From B1SED10-75 sp964636865 (GTDB taxonomy: Bacteria > Bacillota > Dethiobacteria > DTU022 > PWGO01), in contig CAZWVJ010000051.1 in NCBI GenBank assembly GCA_964636865.1, positions 1-8,288 on the forward strand: a stretch of 8,288 nucleotides of DNA, given 5' to 3'. Positions 1-7,066 of this stretch are shown here, one piece after another (the stretch's first letter is position 1; each line of letters begins with the position of its first letter). Below the pieces are notes generated by a model. It made no database searches. It was not told the DNA's origin and worked only from the letters and a program-made list of their open reading frames with translations. Made by a program: the position numbers and the translations under genes.

Positions 1-688
1 AAACCTCTCGGTATGCTTCCGTAACCCCGCCCAAATCGCGCCGGAATCTATCCTTATCCATTTTATCACCACTGGCAAGATCCCATAAGCGACATGAATC
101 CGGAGATATTTCATCTCCCAAAATAATTCCCTCCCGGGGATGGCGCCCAAACTCCAGCTTGAAATCCACCAAGGCGATACCTTTCTCTTCCAGGTAAGGG
201 ACTAACATCTCATTGATACGAAAAGCTTGCTCCTGTATATTTTCCATTTCTTCTTCATCAGCAAGTTCCAGGGCATAGATATGGTGAATGTTGAGCATGG
301 GGTCATGCAGTGCATCATCTTTTAGGCAGTATTCCATCACAGGGTGTTTCAAGTTGGTCCCTTCCGGAATACCCAACCTCTTGCTCATACTTCCGGCCGC
401 TATATTGCGCATAATCACTTCCACGGGAATTATTTCGAGCCTTTTAACCAACATACTTCTTTCATCAAGGAGTTTCTCATAGTGCGTGGGAATTCCATTG
501 GCACCCAGAAACTCGAAGAAAATGGAAGATATATGATTGTTCAGCACTCCCTTATCATCCAACAACTCTTTTTTTAAGCCGTCAAAAGCAGTGGTATCAT
601 CCTTAAAGTATACCCACAAGTAACCCGGTTCCGAAGTCTCAAAGATTATTTTTGCCTTCCCTTCGTAAAGAACCTCTTTCTTTTCCAA
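1..688 (-). CDS. purC: SAICAR synthetase (phosphoribosylaminoimidazole-succinocarboxamide synthase), 3' end cut by window edge
   Basis: Cytosolic purine-pathway enzyme that joins aspartate to CAIR using ATP, giving SAICAR. About 229 codons are present; family members of this type have roughly 235-240, so only the last few residues are missing beyond base 1. Visible motifs: the N-terminal YEGKAKIIF nucleotide-binding strand, DDTTAFDG (many homologues have Asn instead of the second Asp), the first family signature IIPVEVIMRNIAAGS, the second signature LVDFKLEFG, and the C-terminal SPDSCRLWD followed by GGVTEAYREV. The start is a TTG at 688, giving MEKKEVLYEGKAK. A GGGGG Shine-Dalgarno lies 7 nt before it, there is no ATG or GTG close upstream in frame, and a downstream start would delete the conserved first strand. 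The gene is transcribed away from pyrG, from its own strong promoter and a leader of about 130 nt. Other pur genes may follow to the left but are not visible. Confidence 0.96.
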   Translation of the reverse strand, partial: MEKKEVLYEGKAKIIFETSEPGYLWVYFKDDTTAFDGLKKELLDDKGVLNNHISSIFFEFLGANGIPTHYEKLLDERSMLVKRLEIIPVEVIMRNIAAGSMSKRLGIPEGTNLKHPVMEYCLKDDALHDPMLNIHHIYALELADEEEMENIQEQAFRINEMLVPYLEEKGIALVDFKLEFGRHPREGIILGDEISPDSCRLWDLASGDKMDKDRFRRDLGGVTEAYREV

Positions 689-699
689 GTCTGCGCCCC

Positions 700-721
700 C
701 TTTTAAAAAAGAAATTAAAAG
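700..721 (-). promoter_or_regulatory. Possible weak hairpin next to the purC ribosome binding site
   Basis: On the purC strand the arms CTTTTAA and TTAAAAG are perfect inverted repeats with an 8-nt loop. The 3' arm ends in the first G of the GGGGG Shine-Dalgarno. The stem is nearly all A-U, so it would be weak, but it sits where it could influence ribosome access. A second short inverted repeat, ATTATG-AAA-CATAAT, lies further 5' in the same leader at 779-793. Their function is unproven. Confidence 0.25.
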
Positions 722-787
722 TCCCAAAACACAATCCGGATAATACGTTTATGCATCCTAAACAAGATACACCATTAAATTATGTTT

Positions 788-809
788 CATAATGTGAAAT
801 TATATTCTA
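788..809. promoter_or_regulatory. GlnR/TnrA-like box in the purC leader
   Basis: The 17-bp core at 793-809 reads TGTGA-N7-TTCTA. It shares ATAATGTGAAAT and 18 of 22 positions overall with the box upstream of glnA (7102-7123, other strand). It lies about 11-27 nt downstream of the predicted purC start, where a bound repressor could block transcription. Only the TGTGA half fits the TGTNAN7TNACA consensus. The protein that binds is inferred. Confidence 0.3.
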
Positions 810-826
810 TCAAGTGCACTAAATTA

Positions 827-855
827 ATTATATTTTTAACCTATTTCCCTGTCAA
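827..855 (-). promoter_or_regulatory. purC promoter (sigma-A type, perfect consensus)
   Basis: On the minus strand TTGACA (850-855) and TATAAT (827-832) are separated by exactly 17 bp, matching the vegetative consensus at all twelve positions. The predicted start is near 820, giving a purC leader of roughly 130 nt. Such a strong core promoter on a biosynthetic gene suggests it is held down by a regulator; candidate boxes lie on both sides of it. Confidence 0.8.
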
Positions 856-861
856 GTTTTT

Positions 862-885
862 TATTGTAAAAATAAATTTCATTAT
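862..885. promoter_or_regulatory. GlnR/TnrA-like box between the purC and pyrG promoters
   Basis: The core at 865-881 reads TGTAA-N7-TTTCA, or TGAAA-N7-TTACA in the purC direction. The enclosing 24 bp match the element at 7207-7230 at 22 positions. The centre is about 53 bp upstream of the predicted purC start and about 63 bp upstream of the predicted pyrG start. GlnR and TnrA recognise TGTNAN7TNACA, and TnrA-activated sites usually lie near -50. Assignment to that family is inference from the shape and the nitrogen-related neighbours. Confidence 0.4.
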
Positions 886-900
886 CCGGAAAATATTTTA

Positions 901-929
901 TAGTCAAAAGCATAGATAACCGTTATAAT
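901..929 (+). promoter_or_regulatory. Candidate pyrG promoter
   Basis: A perfect TATAAT (924-929) lies 17 bp after TAGTCA (901-906), a 4/6 match to the -35 consensus. The predicted start is near 936, leaving a leader of about 59 nt before pyrG. The leader does not begin with the GGGC run used for CTP-sensitive reiterative transcription in Bacillus subtilis pyrG, and no terminator hairpin follows. Confidence 0.55.
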
Positions 930-994
930 AAAAGAGTGATCTGTAAATCTAAATTTTAGGTAAATTATCACCATTAACATGCCGGGGGTATAGT

Positions 995-2605
995 ATGGCT
1001 AAATATATTTTTATAACAGGCGGAGTGGTTTCCTCCCTGGGAAAAGGAATAACCGCAGCTTCCCTGGGCTGTCTCCTGAAAATGAGAGGCTTTAAGCTGA
1101 CCATTCAAAAGCTGGACCCCTATATTAATTACGACCCGGGAACTATGAGCCCTTACCAGCATGGAGAAGTTTTTGTAACCGAAGACGGCGCTGAAACAGA
1201 CCTCGACCTGGGGCATTACGAAAGATTTATCCACGAGGACTTATCCCAGGATAATAACCTTACTACCGGCAAGGTCTACTGGTCCGTCATCAACCGGGAG
1301 AGGAGAGGTGGCTACAAAGGGGAGACTGTCCAGGTCATACCACACATCACTGATGAAATTAAGAAGCATATTATCCACACAGCAGAAAGTAAAAATGCAC
1401 ACGTTGCCATCATCGAAATCGGCGGAACTGTGGGAGACATTGAAAGCCTGCCCTTCCTGGAAGCCATCCGCCAGATGCGTGCGGACCTAGGAAAAGAAAA
1501 TGTTGTTTACCTGCATGTAACCCTGGTACCTTATCTTTCCACCACTGCAGAACTAAAAACTAAACCCACCCAGCATAGCGTCAAGGAATTACGCAGCATC
1601 GGCATCCAACCGGACATGATTGTTTGCCGCACCGAACACCCTCTTTCTCGGGATCTGAAAGATAAAATTGCCCTGTTCGGCAATATTGCTCCCGGCGAAG
1701 TAATTGAAAATACCAGTGCGGACTTCATATACGAGGTGCCTCTTCTACTGCAACAGCAGGAGCTTGATGCCCTGGTTCTCGACAAACTCCAAGTTGCCGG
1801 CGATCCCGCGGACATCTCTTCCCTGGAAGAGATGGTGAAAAGGTGCCGTAACCGTGCAAAAGAAGTTACTATCGGGCTGGTAGGCAAATACGTTGCTCTA
1901 AAGGATGCCTATATAAGCATCAGCGAAGCCATAACCCACGCCGGGCTGCATCATCACACGGAAGTGGACTTAAAGTTAATACCGGCAGAGGAATTAGAAA
2001 CGAATTCCCCGGAAGATATGCTGGCCGGCCTTGACGGCATTCTCGTCCCCGGAGGATTTGGGGAAAGGGGAATTCAAGGAAAAATTAATACCATTCGGGT
2101 GGCTCGGCAGCATCATATCCCCTTTCTGGGTTTATGCCTTAGCATGCAGTGTGCTGTGATCGAATTTGCCAGGAATGTAGCCGGTCTGACTGAAGCCCAC
2201 AGCACCGAGTTTGATCCCCACACTGCCGCACCGGTAATCCACCTTCTTCCGGGGCAAGCAGAAAACACCAACCTTGGCGGAACCTTACGCCTGGGCTCTT
2301 ACCCCTGTACGGTGAAGCCCGGCACAATAGCCCATCAAGCCTACCAAAAGTCCCTAATAAACGAACGACATCGACATCGCTATGAATTTAACAACCGGTA
2401 CCGTAGCCAGTTGGAAAAACATGGCCTTGTTTGTAGTGGAATCTATGAAGATGATAATCTGGTAGAAATAATCGAGCTACCTGCGCCTCATCCATGGTTT
2501 GTAGCCGTGCAATTCCATCCCGAATTCAAATCACGCCCCGGAAAACCACACCCACTGTTCCGGGATTTTATCGGTAGCGCATTAAAAAACCGTGAAACAA
2601 GTTGA
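995..2605 (+). CDS. pyrG: CTP synthase (glutamine-hydrolysing)
   Basis: Makes CTP from UTP, ATP and glutamine amide nitrogen, the last step of pyrimidine nucleotide synthesis; the active enzyme is a cytosolic tetramer. The 536 residues equal the usual full length. The N-terminal synthetase domain (about 1-270) shows the P-loop SSLGKG with Lys17, YINYDPGTMSPYQHGEVFVTEDG, the EIGGTVGDIES segment that contributes to UTP/CTP recognition, and KTKPTQHSVKELRSIGIQPD. The C-terminal class I amidotransferase domain has PGGFGERG, the nucleophile Cys381 in GLCLSMQ, and His508/Glu510 in FHPEFKSRP. Two unusual residues: the nucleophile motif has Ser where GxCxGxQ normally has Gly, and the usual GE(V/M)KTKP reads AELKTKP. 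The ATG at 995 follows a GGGGG Shine-Dalgarno by 6 nt. It is the first gene of a probable operon with purF and guaA. Confidence 0.98.
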   Translation: MAKYIFITGGVVSSLGKGITAASLGCLLKMRGFKLTIQKLDPYINYDPGTMSPYQHGEVFVTEDGAETDLDLGHYERFIHEDLSQDNNLTTGKVYWSVINRERRGGYKGETVQVIPHITDEIKKHIIHTAESKNAHVAIIEIGGTVGDIESLPFLEAIRQMRADLGKENVVYLHVTLVPYLSTTAELKTKPTQHSVKELRSIGIQPDMIVCRTEHPLSRDLKDKIALFGNIAPGEVIENTSADFIYEVPLLLQQQELDALVLDKLQVAGDPADISSLEEMVKRCRNRAKEVTIGLVGKYVALKDAYISISEAITHAGLHHHTEVDLKLIPAEELETNSPEDMLAGLDGILVPGGFGERGIQGKINTIRVARQHHIPFLGLCLSMQCAVIEFARNVAGLTEAHSTEFDPHTAAPVIHLLPGQAENTNLGGTLRLGSYPCTVKPGTIAHQAYQKSLINERHRHRYEFNNRYRSQLEKHGLVCSGIYEDDNLVEIIELPAPHPWFVAVQFHPEFKSRPGKPHPLFRDFIGSALKNRETS

Positions 2606-2619
2606 AAGGAGAATAGGAT

Positions 2620-4098
2620 TTGTTACCCAGCCAGGAACTAATAAAATTACCACAGGCACAACCTTTTAATCCTCACTTGAAACGCCCCCGCGATCACTGC
2701 GGAATTTTTGCCATTGAAAACCACTGGGGAACAATTCCGGCTGCGGAAATAGCTTTTTTTGGCTTACAAGGCTTGCAACACCGGGGACAAGAAAGCACAG
2801 GCATTGCCTTTGTAGATTCCACAGGCCTTCGGGCAAAAAAAGGTATGGGGCTTGTTGGGCAAGTCTTCTCCCGGAAAGAAATTTCTGCAATCGAAGCAAA
2901 TACTATCCTTGGGCACGTTCGCTACTCTACCACCGGTTCCAGCAGCCTTGTCAACACTCAGCCATTAATAGCCCATTCTTCGGATGGCTATAGCCTCGCT
3001 ATTGCTCATAATGGCAACCTTTCCAACAGTTCCGTTCTCTGGCAGGAACTCCTGGACCAGGGACAAATATTTCTCAGCACGTCAGACACTGAAGTTTTGC
3101 TTGCGTATATATACCGTAACCGCTACCGAAGCATTACCGGTTCAGTGGCCGAGATCATGAATATATCCAGGGGAGCTTACTCTGCAGCAATTATGGATAA
3201 GGAAAAAATAGTAGCTTTCCGTGATCCCCATGGTTTTCGGCCACTTTGCATCGGGCGCCTGGGAGACGCCAACATATTTGCTTCAGAAACCTGTGCCCTT
3301 GATTCCGTGGGAGCTACCTTTGAAAGAGAAGTTCAACCCGGTGAAATTGTGCTCTCCTCTGGTGGAAAGTTAACTTCATTTATACCGGAGGCAGGAAGGC
3401 GAGCAAAAAAAACATTCTGTATTTTTGAATACGTTTACTTTGCCCGGGCCGACAGCAACTTAAACGGAAAAAACGTGCACCAGGTGCGAAAATCCATAGG
3501 GAAAAGCCTGGCCGGCAAATTAAATAATAATGTTGACCTGATCGTCCCCTCGCCTGACTCCGGAACATCCGCGGCCATGGGCCTTTCCGAAGCAACAGGA
3601 GCACCCATGGATTGGGCCGTTTATCGTAATCCTTACAGTGACAGGACATTTATTCAGCCGGGGCAATCTTACCGGGAAATACGTGCTCAATTAAAATACA
3701 ACCCCATTACTGACTTAGTCAGGGGAAAAAGTTTAGCCATTGTAGATGACTCCATTGTCCGAGGAACTACCGCCAGTCATTTAACCCGCATCTTGAAAAA
3801 AGCCGGTGCCAGCCAGATTCATATAATTATCGCTTCCCCTCCCTACCTACATCCATGCTACTACGGAATAGACATCCCGCTGGCCAGCGAATTGGCCCTG
3901 GCGCAGTCCAACCCCAAAAAAATGGCGGAATTTATCGGCGCAGACAGTCTCATTTTTGCCAGCCTGGAAGATTTGTACAAAGGAACTTGCGCTAACAAAG
4001 AAGACCTGTGCACCGCCTGCTTCACTGGCGATTACCCTCTTTCTTCGCCCACAGATAAAACAATAAGAGGTGATCAGCTTGAACAACAAAAAAAATGA
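2620..4098 (+). CDS. purF: Amidophosphoribosyltransferase (glutamine PRPP amidotransferase), Fe-S type
   Basis: Catalyses the first committed step of purine synthesis: PRPP plus glutamine gives phosphoribosylamine. It is 492 residues long. The class II (Ntn) glutaminase domain begins at Cys27 in RDHCGIFAI, so the enzyme needs removal of a 26-residue propeptide; B. subtilis PurF has 11. Further motifs are GLQHRGQES, GHVRYSTTG and AHNGNL. The phosphoribosyltransferase domain has EYVYFARADS, RTFIQPGQ and the PRPP loop IVDDSIVRGTT (about 374-384). Four cysteines match the 4Fe-4S ligands of the Bacillus enzyme: Cys267 (CIFEYVYF), Cys413 (HPCYYGI), and Cys464 and Cys467 (LCTACFTG). Such clusters make the protein oxygen-labile and are linked to its turnover in B. 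subtilis. The start is a TTG with AAAGGAG 8 nt upstream, 14 nt after pyrG. The end overlaps guaA by 20 nt. The acceptor-side segment around WAVYRNPYSDRTF differs somewhat from common PurF sequences, but no key residue appears lost. Confidence 0.97.
   Translation: MLPSQELIKLPQAQPFNPHLKRPRDHCGIFAIENHWGTIPAAEIAFFGLQGLQHRGQESTGIAFVDSTGLRAKKGMGLVGQVFSRKEISAIEANTILGHVRYSTTGSSSLVNTQPLIAHSSDGYSLAIAHNGNLSNSSVLWQELLDQGQIFLSTSDTEVLLAYIYRNRYRSITGSVAEIMNISRGAYSAAIMDKEKIVAFRDPHGFRPLCIGRLGDANIFASETCALDSVGATFEREVQPGEIVLSSGGKLTSFIPEAGRRAKKTFCIFEYVYFARADSNLNGKNVHQVRKSIGKSLAGKLNNNVDLIVPSPDSGTSAAMGLSEATGAPMDWAVYRNPYSDRTFIQPGQSYREIRAQLKYNPITDLVRGKSLAIVDDSIVRGTTASHLTRILKKAGASQIHIIIASPPYLHPCYYGIDIPLASELALAQSNPKKMAEFIGADSLIFASLEDLYKGTCANKEDLCTACFTGDYPLSSPTDKTIRGDQLEQQKK
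4067..4075 (+). promoter_or_regulatory. Extended Shine-Dalgarno that fixes the guaA start
   Basis: GAGGTGATC is a 9-nt perfect complement to the conserved 16S rRNA 3' end (GAUCACCUC). Its GAGG ends 8 nt before the TTG at 4079. A GTG at 4070 in the guaA frame lies inside this site and therefore cannot be the start. The site lies within the purF coding sequence, consistent with coupled translation. Confidence 0.75.
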
Positions 4099-5680
4099 AC
4101 ACCCCCTAACTAAAGATTATTTAACCCCCAACACCGGGGAAAAAATCATCGTCCTCGATTTTGGCGGGCAGTACAGCATGCTTATATCCCGCCGGATAAG
4201 AGAGGCAAAAGTTTACTGCAAAATTTTACCCTACTACACCCCCGCAGCAGAGGTTTTTCGCCATTCGCCACGGGGTATTATCCTTTCCGGAGGGCCGGGT
4301 AGTGTCTATCTGGAAAATCCCCCTGAATGCGACCCCGCTATTCTTAATGGAGAAATACCGGTGCTGGGCATTTGTTACGGCATGCAACTCATGGCCTCCA
4401 GGTTGGGAGGTAATGTAGAGCGTGGCCGCAAGAAAGAAGTTGGCCGCACAGGGCTAATCATCACCGAATCGGAACCTCTTTTTAACCACTCTTATTTTAA
4501 GGACAGCAAGTCACTATCCTGCTGGATGAGCCATCAGGATGAAGTGATTAAGCTCCCGCCGGGGTTTTCCGTACTGGCCCGTACGGAAAGCGGTGCTATT
4601 GCAGCCATGGGTGACGTCTCCCGTCATCTTTACGGCCTGCAGTTCCACCCCGAAGTATCTCACACTCCCGGCGGTTTGGATATATTAAAGTCCTTCCTCT
4701 ATGATATTTGCCATTGCAGCGGCAATTGGGCCCCGCTCAATTTTATTGAACAAGCGGTGATGAAAATCCGCAATACAGTAAACCCGGGAGAAAAGGTAAT
4801 CTGTGCCCTCAGTGGCGGGCTTGACTCTTCCGTAGTAGCCTTACTTCTGAATAAATCCATTGGCAAAGACTTTGTCTCCATATTTGTTGATCACGGTTTA
4901 CTTCGTCGGGATGAGGCCCAGACCATTTCCAGCGTGTTCCGGGAACAACTGCAGGGAAAATTCATCGAAGTAGATGCCCGGGATAGGTTTCTCCAAAAAT
5001 TAAAGGGAGTAACTCTCCCGGAAGAAAAAAGGAAAGTTATCGGCACTGAATTTATCGAAGTTTTTCGAGAAACAGCTCTTTCAATGGGAAATTTCAGCTA
5101 CCTGGCCCAGGGCACCATCTACCCTGATATAGTGGAAAGCGGTGCGGATGCCGGTACCGCTACCATCAAGTCTCACCACAACGTAGGGGGGCTTCCGGAC
5201 AACCTGAACTTCACTCTCATTGAACCACTGCGGGAGCTATTTAAAGATGAAGTGCGGGAAGTAGGACGCCGCTTGGGGTTACCGGAAGTCATTGCCTCCC
5301 GCCAACCCTTTCCAGGTCCCGGTCTGGCCGTGCGCATTATCGGGGAAGTAACCGCCGCCAAACTGGAACTATTGCAAGAAGCGGACGCCATCTTTCGCGA
5401 GGAAATAGAAAAAGAAAACTTGAATGATGAATTATGGCAGTTTTTTGCCGTTCTCACTGGCATCCAGGCCGTAGGAATAAGGCAGGGGAAGCGGGTCTAC
5501 GGACAGGTTATATGCCTGCGGGCCACCACCTCTACAGACGGTATGACCGCCGACTGGTATCGCCTCCCCTACGAATTTCTTCATCGCGTATCCACACGTA
5601 TCACCGCAGAAATTCCCCAAATAGCTCGTGTGGTATACGATATTACTGCCAAGCCACCCGGCACCATAGAATGGGAATAA
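4079..5680 (+). CDS. guaA: GMP synthase (glutamine-hydrolysing)
   Basis: Converts XMP to GMP using ATP and glutamine amide nitrogen in the cytosol. It has 533 residues from the TTG at 4079. Domains in order: a class I amidotransferase domain (about 23-205) with DFGGQY, SGGPGSV, nucleophile Cys99 in GICYGMQ, and His190/Glu192 in FHPEVSHT; an ATP pyrophosphatase domain with the PP-loop SGGLDSS at 245-251 and VDHGLLR; and a C-terminal dimerisation/XMP-binding domain with RQPFPGPGLAVR and the terminal KPPGTIEWE. About 20 extra N-terminal residues (MNNKKNEHPLTKDYLTPNTG) precede the conserved core. No later in-frame start exists before the core, so the extension looks real, and some other Clostridia may share it. 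The first 20 nt overlap purF. An A8 tract at 4088-4095 spans the overlap. The gene converges on glnA with only 5 bp between the two stop codons. Confidence 0.97.
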   Translation: MNNKKNEHPLTKDYLTPNTGEKIIVLDFGGQYSMLISRRIREAKVYCKILPYYTPAAEVFRHSPRGIILSGGPGSVYLENPPECDPAILNGEIPVLGICYGMQLMASRLGGNVERGRKKEVGRTGLIITESEPLFNHSYFKDSKSLSCWMSHQDEVIKLPPGFSVLARTESGAIAAMGDVSRHLYGLQFHPEVSHTPGGLDILKSFLYDICHCSGNWAPLNFIEQAVMKIRNTVNPGEKVICALSGGLDSSVVALLLNKSIGKDFVSIFVDHGLLRRDEAQTISSVFREQLQGKFIEVDARDRFLQKLKGVTLPEEKRKVIGTEFIEVFRETALSMGNFSYLAQGTIYPDIVESGADAGTATIKSHHNVGGLPDNLNFTLIEPLRELFKDEVREVGRRLGLPEVIASRQPFPGPGLAVRIIGEVTAAKLELLQEADAIFREEIEKENLNDELWQFFAVLTGIQAVGIRQGKRVYGQVICLRATTSTDGMTADWYRLPYEFLHRVSTRITAEIPQIARVVYDITAKPPGTIEWE

Positions 5681-5685
5681 TTAAA

Positions 5686-7020
5686 TTAATAATGGGCCAG
5701 GTAACTTTCCACCTCCCAGGGATGTACTGCCATATTATATTTTTCCCACTCAATAGCTTTTGCTTCCATAAACCGATTCCATATATGCTCCCCTAAGGCA
5801 TCCAGTATAACCTTATTACCAGACAATGCATCCAAAGCCTCACCCAAATTACTCGGCAAGCTGGAAATATTGCGCTCTTGCCGCTCGGCTGCAGTCATGG
5901 CATAAATATTGCGGTCTTCCGGTTCTGGCGGGGTAAGATCACGCTTGATGCCATCCAGGCCTGCCTTGAGCATAACTGCCATGGCCAGGTAGGGATTACA
6001 AGCAGGATCCGGGCTGCGCAGTTCCACCCGGGTGCCTAATCCACGCCTGGCGGGGATCCGAACCAGGGGACTGCGGTTATGCTGTGACCAGGCAATGTAA
6101 ACCGGAGCCTCATATCCGGGCACCAATCGCTTGTATGAATTCACTGTGGGGTTAGTTACCGCCGTAAAAGCCGGTGCGTGTTCCAGCGTGCCCGCAATAT
6201 AATTCATAGCCAGCTTGCTTAACTGGTATTCACCGTCCGGATCAAAGAAAACATTATCCTCTCCTTTGAATAAAGACTGGTGGGTATGCATGCCCGATCC
6301 GTTAATTCCAAACACCGGCTTGGGCATAAAAGTAGCATGTAAACCGTGACGCTGAGCAATCGTGCGCACCACCAGACGGAATGTTGCCAGTTTGTCTGCT
6401 GTACTCAAGGCATCGTCATATTTAAAATCTATCTCATGCTGGCCGGGAGCCACCTCGTGGTGTGATGCTTCCACTTCAAACCCCATCTCTATTAAGGTCA
6501 ATACAATCTCCCGGCGGGCATTCTCTCCATGGTCCGAGGGTGACATATCGAAATATCCGGCCTGGTCATGCGTATAAAGTGTCGGCTTACCTTCCTCATC
6601 TGTATGGAAAAGGAAAAACTCGGCTTCAGGCCCTGCATTCATGGAGTATCCCATCTCATCGGCTTCAGCGATAATTTTTTTCAACTGGCTGCGCGGGCAC
6701 CCGGTAAACGGTCTGCCATCCGGAGTATAAACATCACAAATTAGCCGGGCCACTGAACTTTCTTTCGGCTTCCAGGGAAAACGAATAAAGGTATTGAGAT
6801 CGGGGACCAGGTTCATATCCGACTCTTCAATCCTTACAAACCCTTCAATGGAAGACCCGTCAAATTGTATTTCCCCATCAAGGGCTTTTGGTAACTGCTC
6901 CACCGGTATGGCCACATTTTTAGGCTTACCCATAATGTCCATAAACTGCATGCGTACAAACTTAACATCCCATTCCTCCGCTAACTGCAAAACTTCACTC
7001 CTGCCAAGCTCCATAAACAT
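5686..7020 (-). CDS. glnA: Glutamine synthetase, type I-alpha
   Basis: Makes glutamine from glutamate, ammonia and ATP as a cytosolic dodecamer; the product is the substrate of PyrG, PurF, GuaA and probably the GlxB-type protein. 444 residues from the ATG at 7020. Motifs in order: QFDGSSIEGFVRIEESD, containing the Arg of the Bacillus feedback-inhibition site; GPEAEFF with metal-binding Glu residues; EVAPGQHEIDF; the ATP-site KPVFGINGSGMHTH (about 234-247); NPTVNSYKRLVPGYEAP with the flap Glu; and RIPARRGLGTRVELRSPDP. The adenylylation loop of I-beta enzymes (NLYDLP) is replaced by NIYAMT, so control is expected by feedback and by repressor contact. A GGGAGGAG site precedes three nested starts: GTG 7023 overlaps it, ATG 7020 is 4 nt away and ATG 7014 is 10 nt away. 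Either ATG is plausible. It is divergent from the glxB transcript. No terminator is visible between it and guaA. Confidence 0.98.
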   Translation of the reverse strand: MFMELGRSEVLQLAEEWDVKFVRMQFMDIMGKPKNVAIPVEQLPKALDGEIQFDGSSIEGFVRIEESDMNLVPDLNTFIRFPWKPKESSVARLICDVYTPDGRPFTGCPRSQLKKIIAEADEMGYSMNAGPEAEFFLFHTDEEGKPTLYTHDQAGYFDMSPSDHGENARREIVLTLIEMGFEVEASHHEVAPGQHEIDFKYDDALSTADKLATFRLVVRTIAQRHGLHATFMPKPVFGINGSGMHTHQSLFKGEDNVFFDPDGEYQLSKLAMNYIAGTLEHAPAFTAVTNPTVNSYKRLVPGYEAPVYIAWSQHNRSPLVRIPARRGLGTRVELRSPDPACNPYLAMAVMLKAGLDGIKRDLTPPEPEDRNIYAMTAAERQERNISSLPSNLGEALDALSGNKVILDALGEHIWNRFMEAKAIEWEKYNMAVHPWEVESYLAHY

Positions 7021-7066
7021 CACTCCTCCCTGTGGTATAAAACAACTTCTTCCTGACTCTGTTAAT

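Larger units (their letters stand above)
689..994. other. Divergent control region between purC and pyrG
   Basis: Strongly AT-rich 306-bp gap with no credible gene. It holds the purC promoter and leader (minus strand), a weaker pyrG promoter (plus strand), two TGTRA-N7-type boxes, and an inverted pair of ATTATCCGGA 10-mers at 735-744 (minus) and 881-890 (plus). I see no GC-rich hairpin followed by a T run in either direction, so no intrinsic terminator or attenuator. Confidence 0.8.

Noticed and set aside
288..577. Two short plus-strand open frames opposite purC
   Set aside because: Both are antisense to well-conserved purC codons and lack supporting features.
689..820. Purine riboswitch upstream of purC
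   Set aside because: The conserved aptamer core and the paired loop sequences are not present, and no expression-platform hairpin is seen.
936..994. CTP-sensitive attenuator in the pyrG leader, as in B. subtilis
   Set aside because: The predicted leader does not start with GGGC and has no terminator stem followed by T residues; GGTAAATTATCACC (959-972) is too weak.
4070..4078. GTG at 4070 as the guaA start
   Set aside because: It lies inside the GAGGTGATC ribosome binding site; the TTG at 4079 has correct spacing.
5670..5695. A/T inverted repeat at the guaA-glnA junction as a bidirectional terminator
   Set aside because: The stem is short and purely A/T, so it would not form a stable intrinsic terminator.
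5434..5796. 120-residue plus-strand open frame across the guaA/glnA junction
   Set aside because: It lies out of frame within the conserved guaA C-terminus and antisense to glnA; the translation shows no family features.
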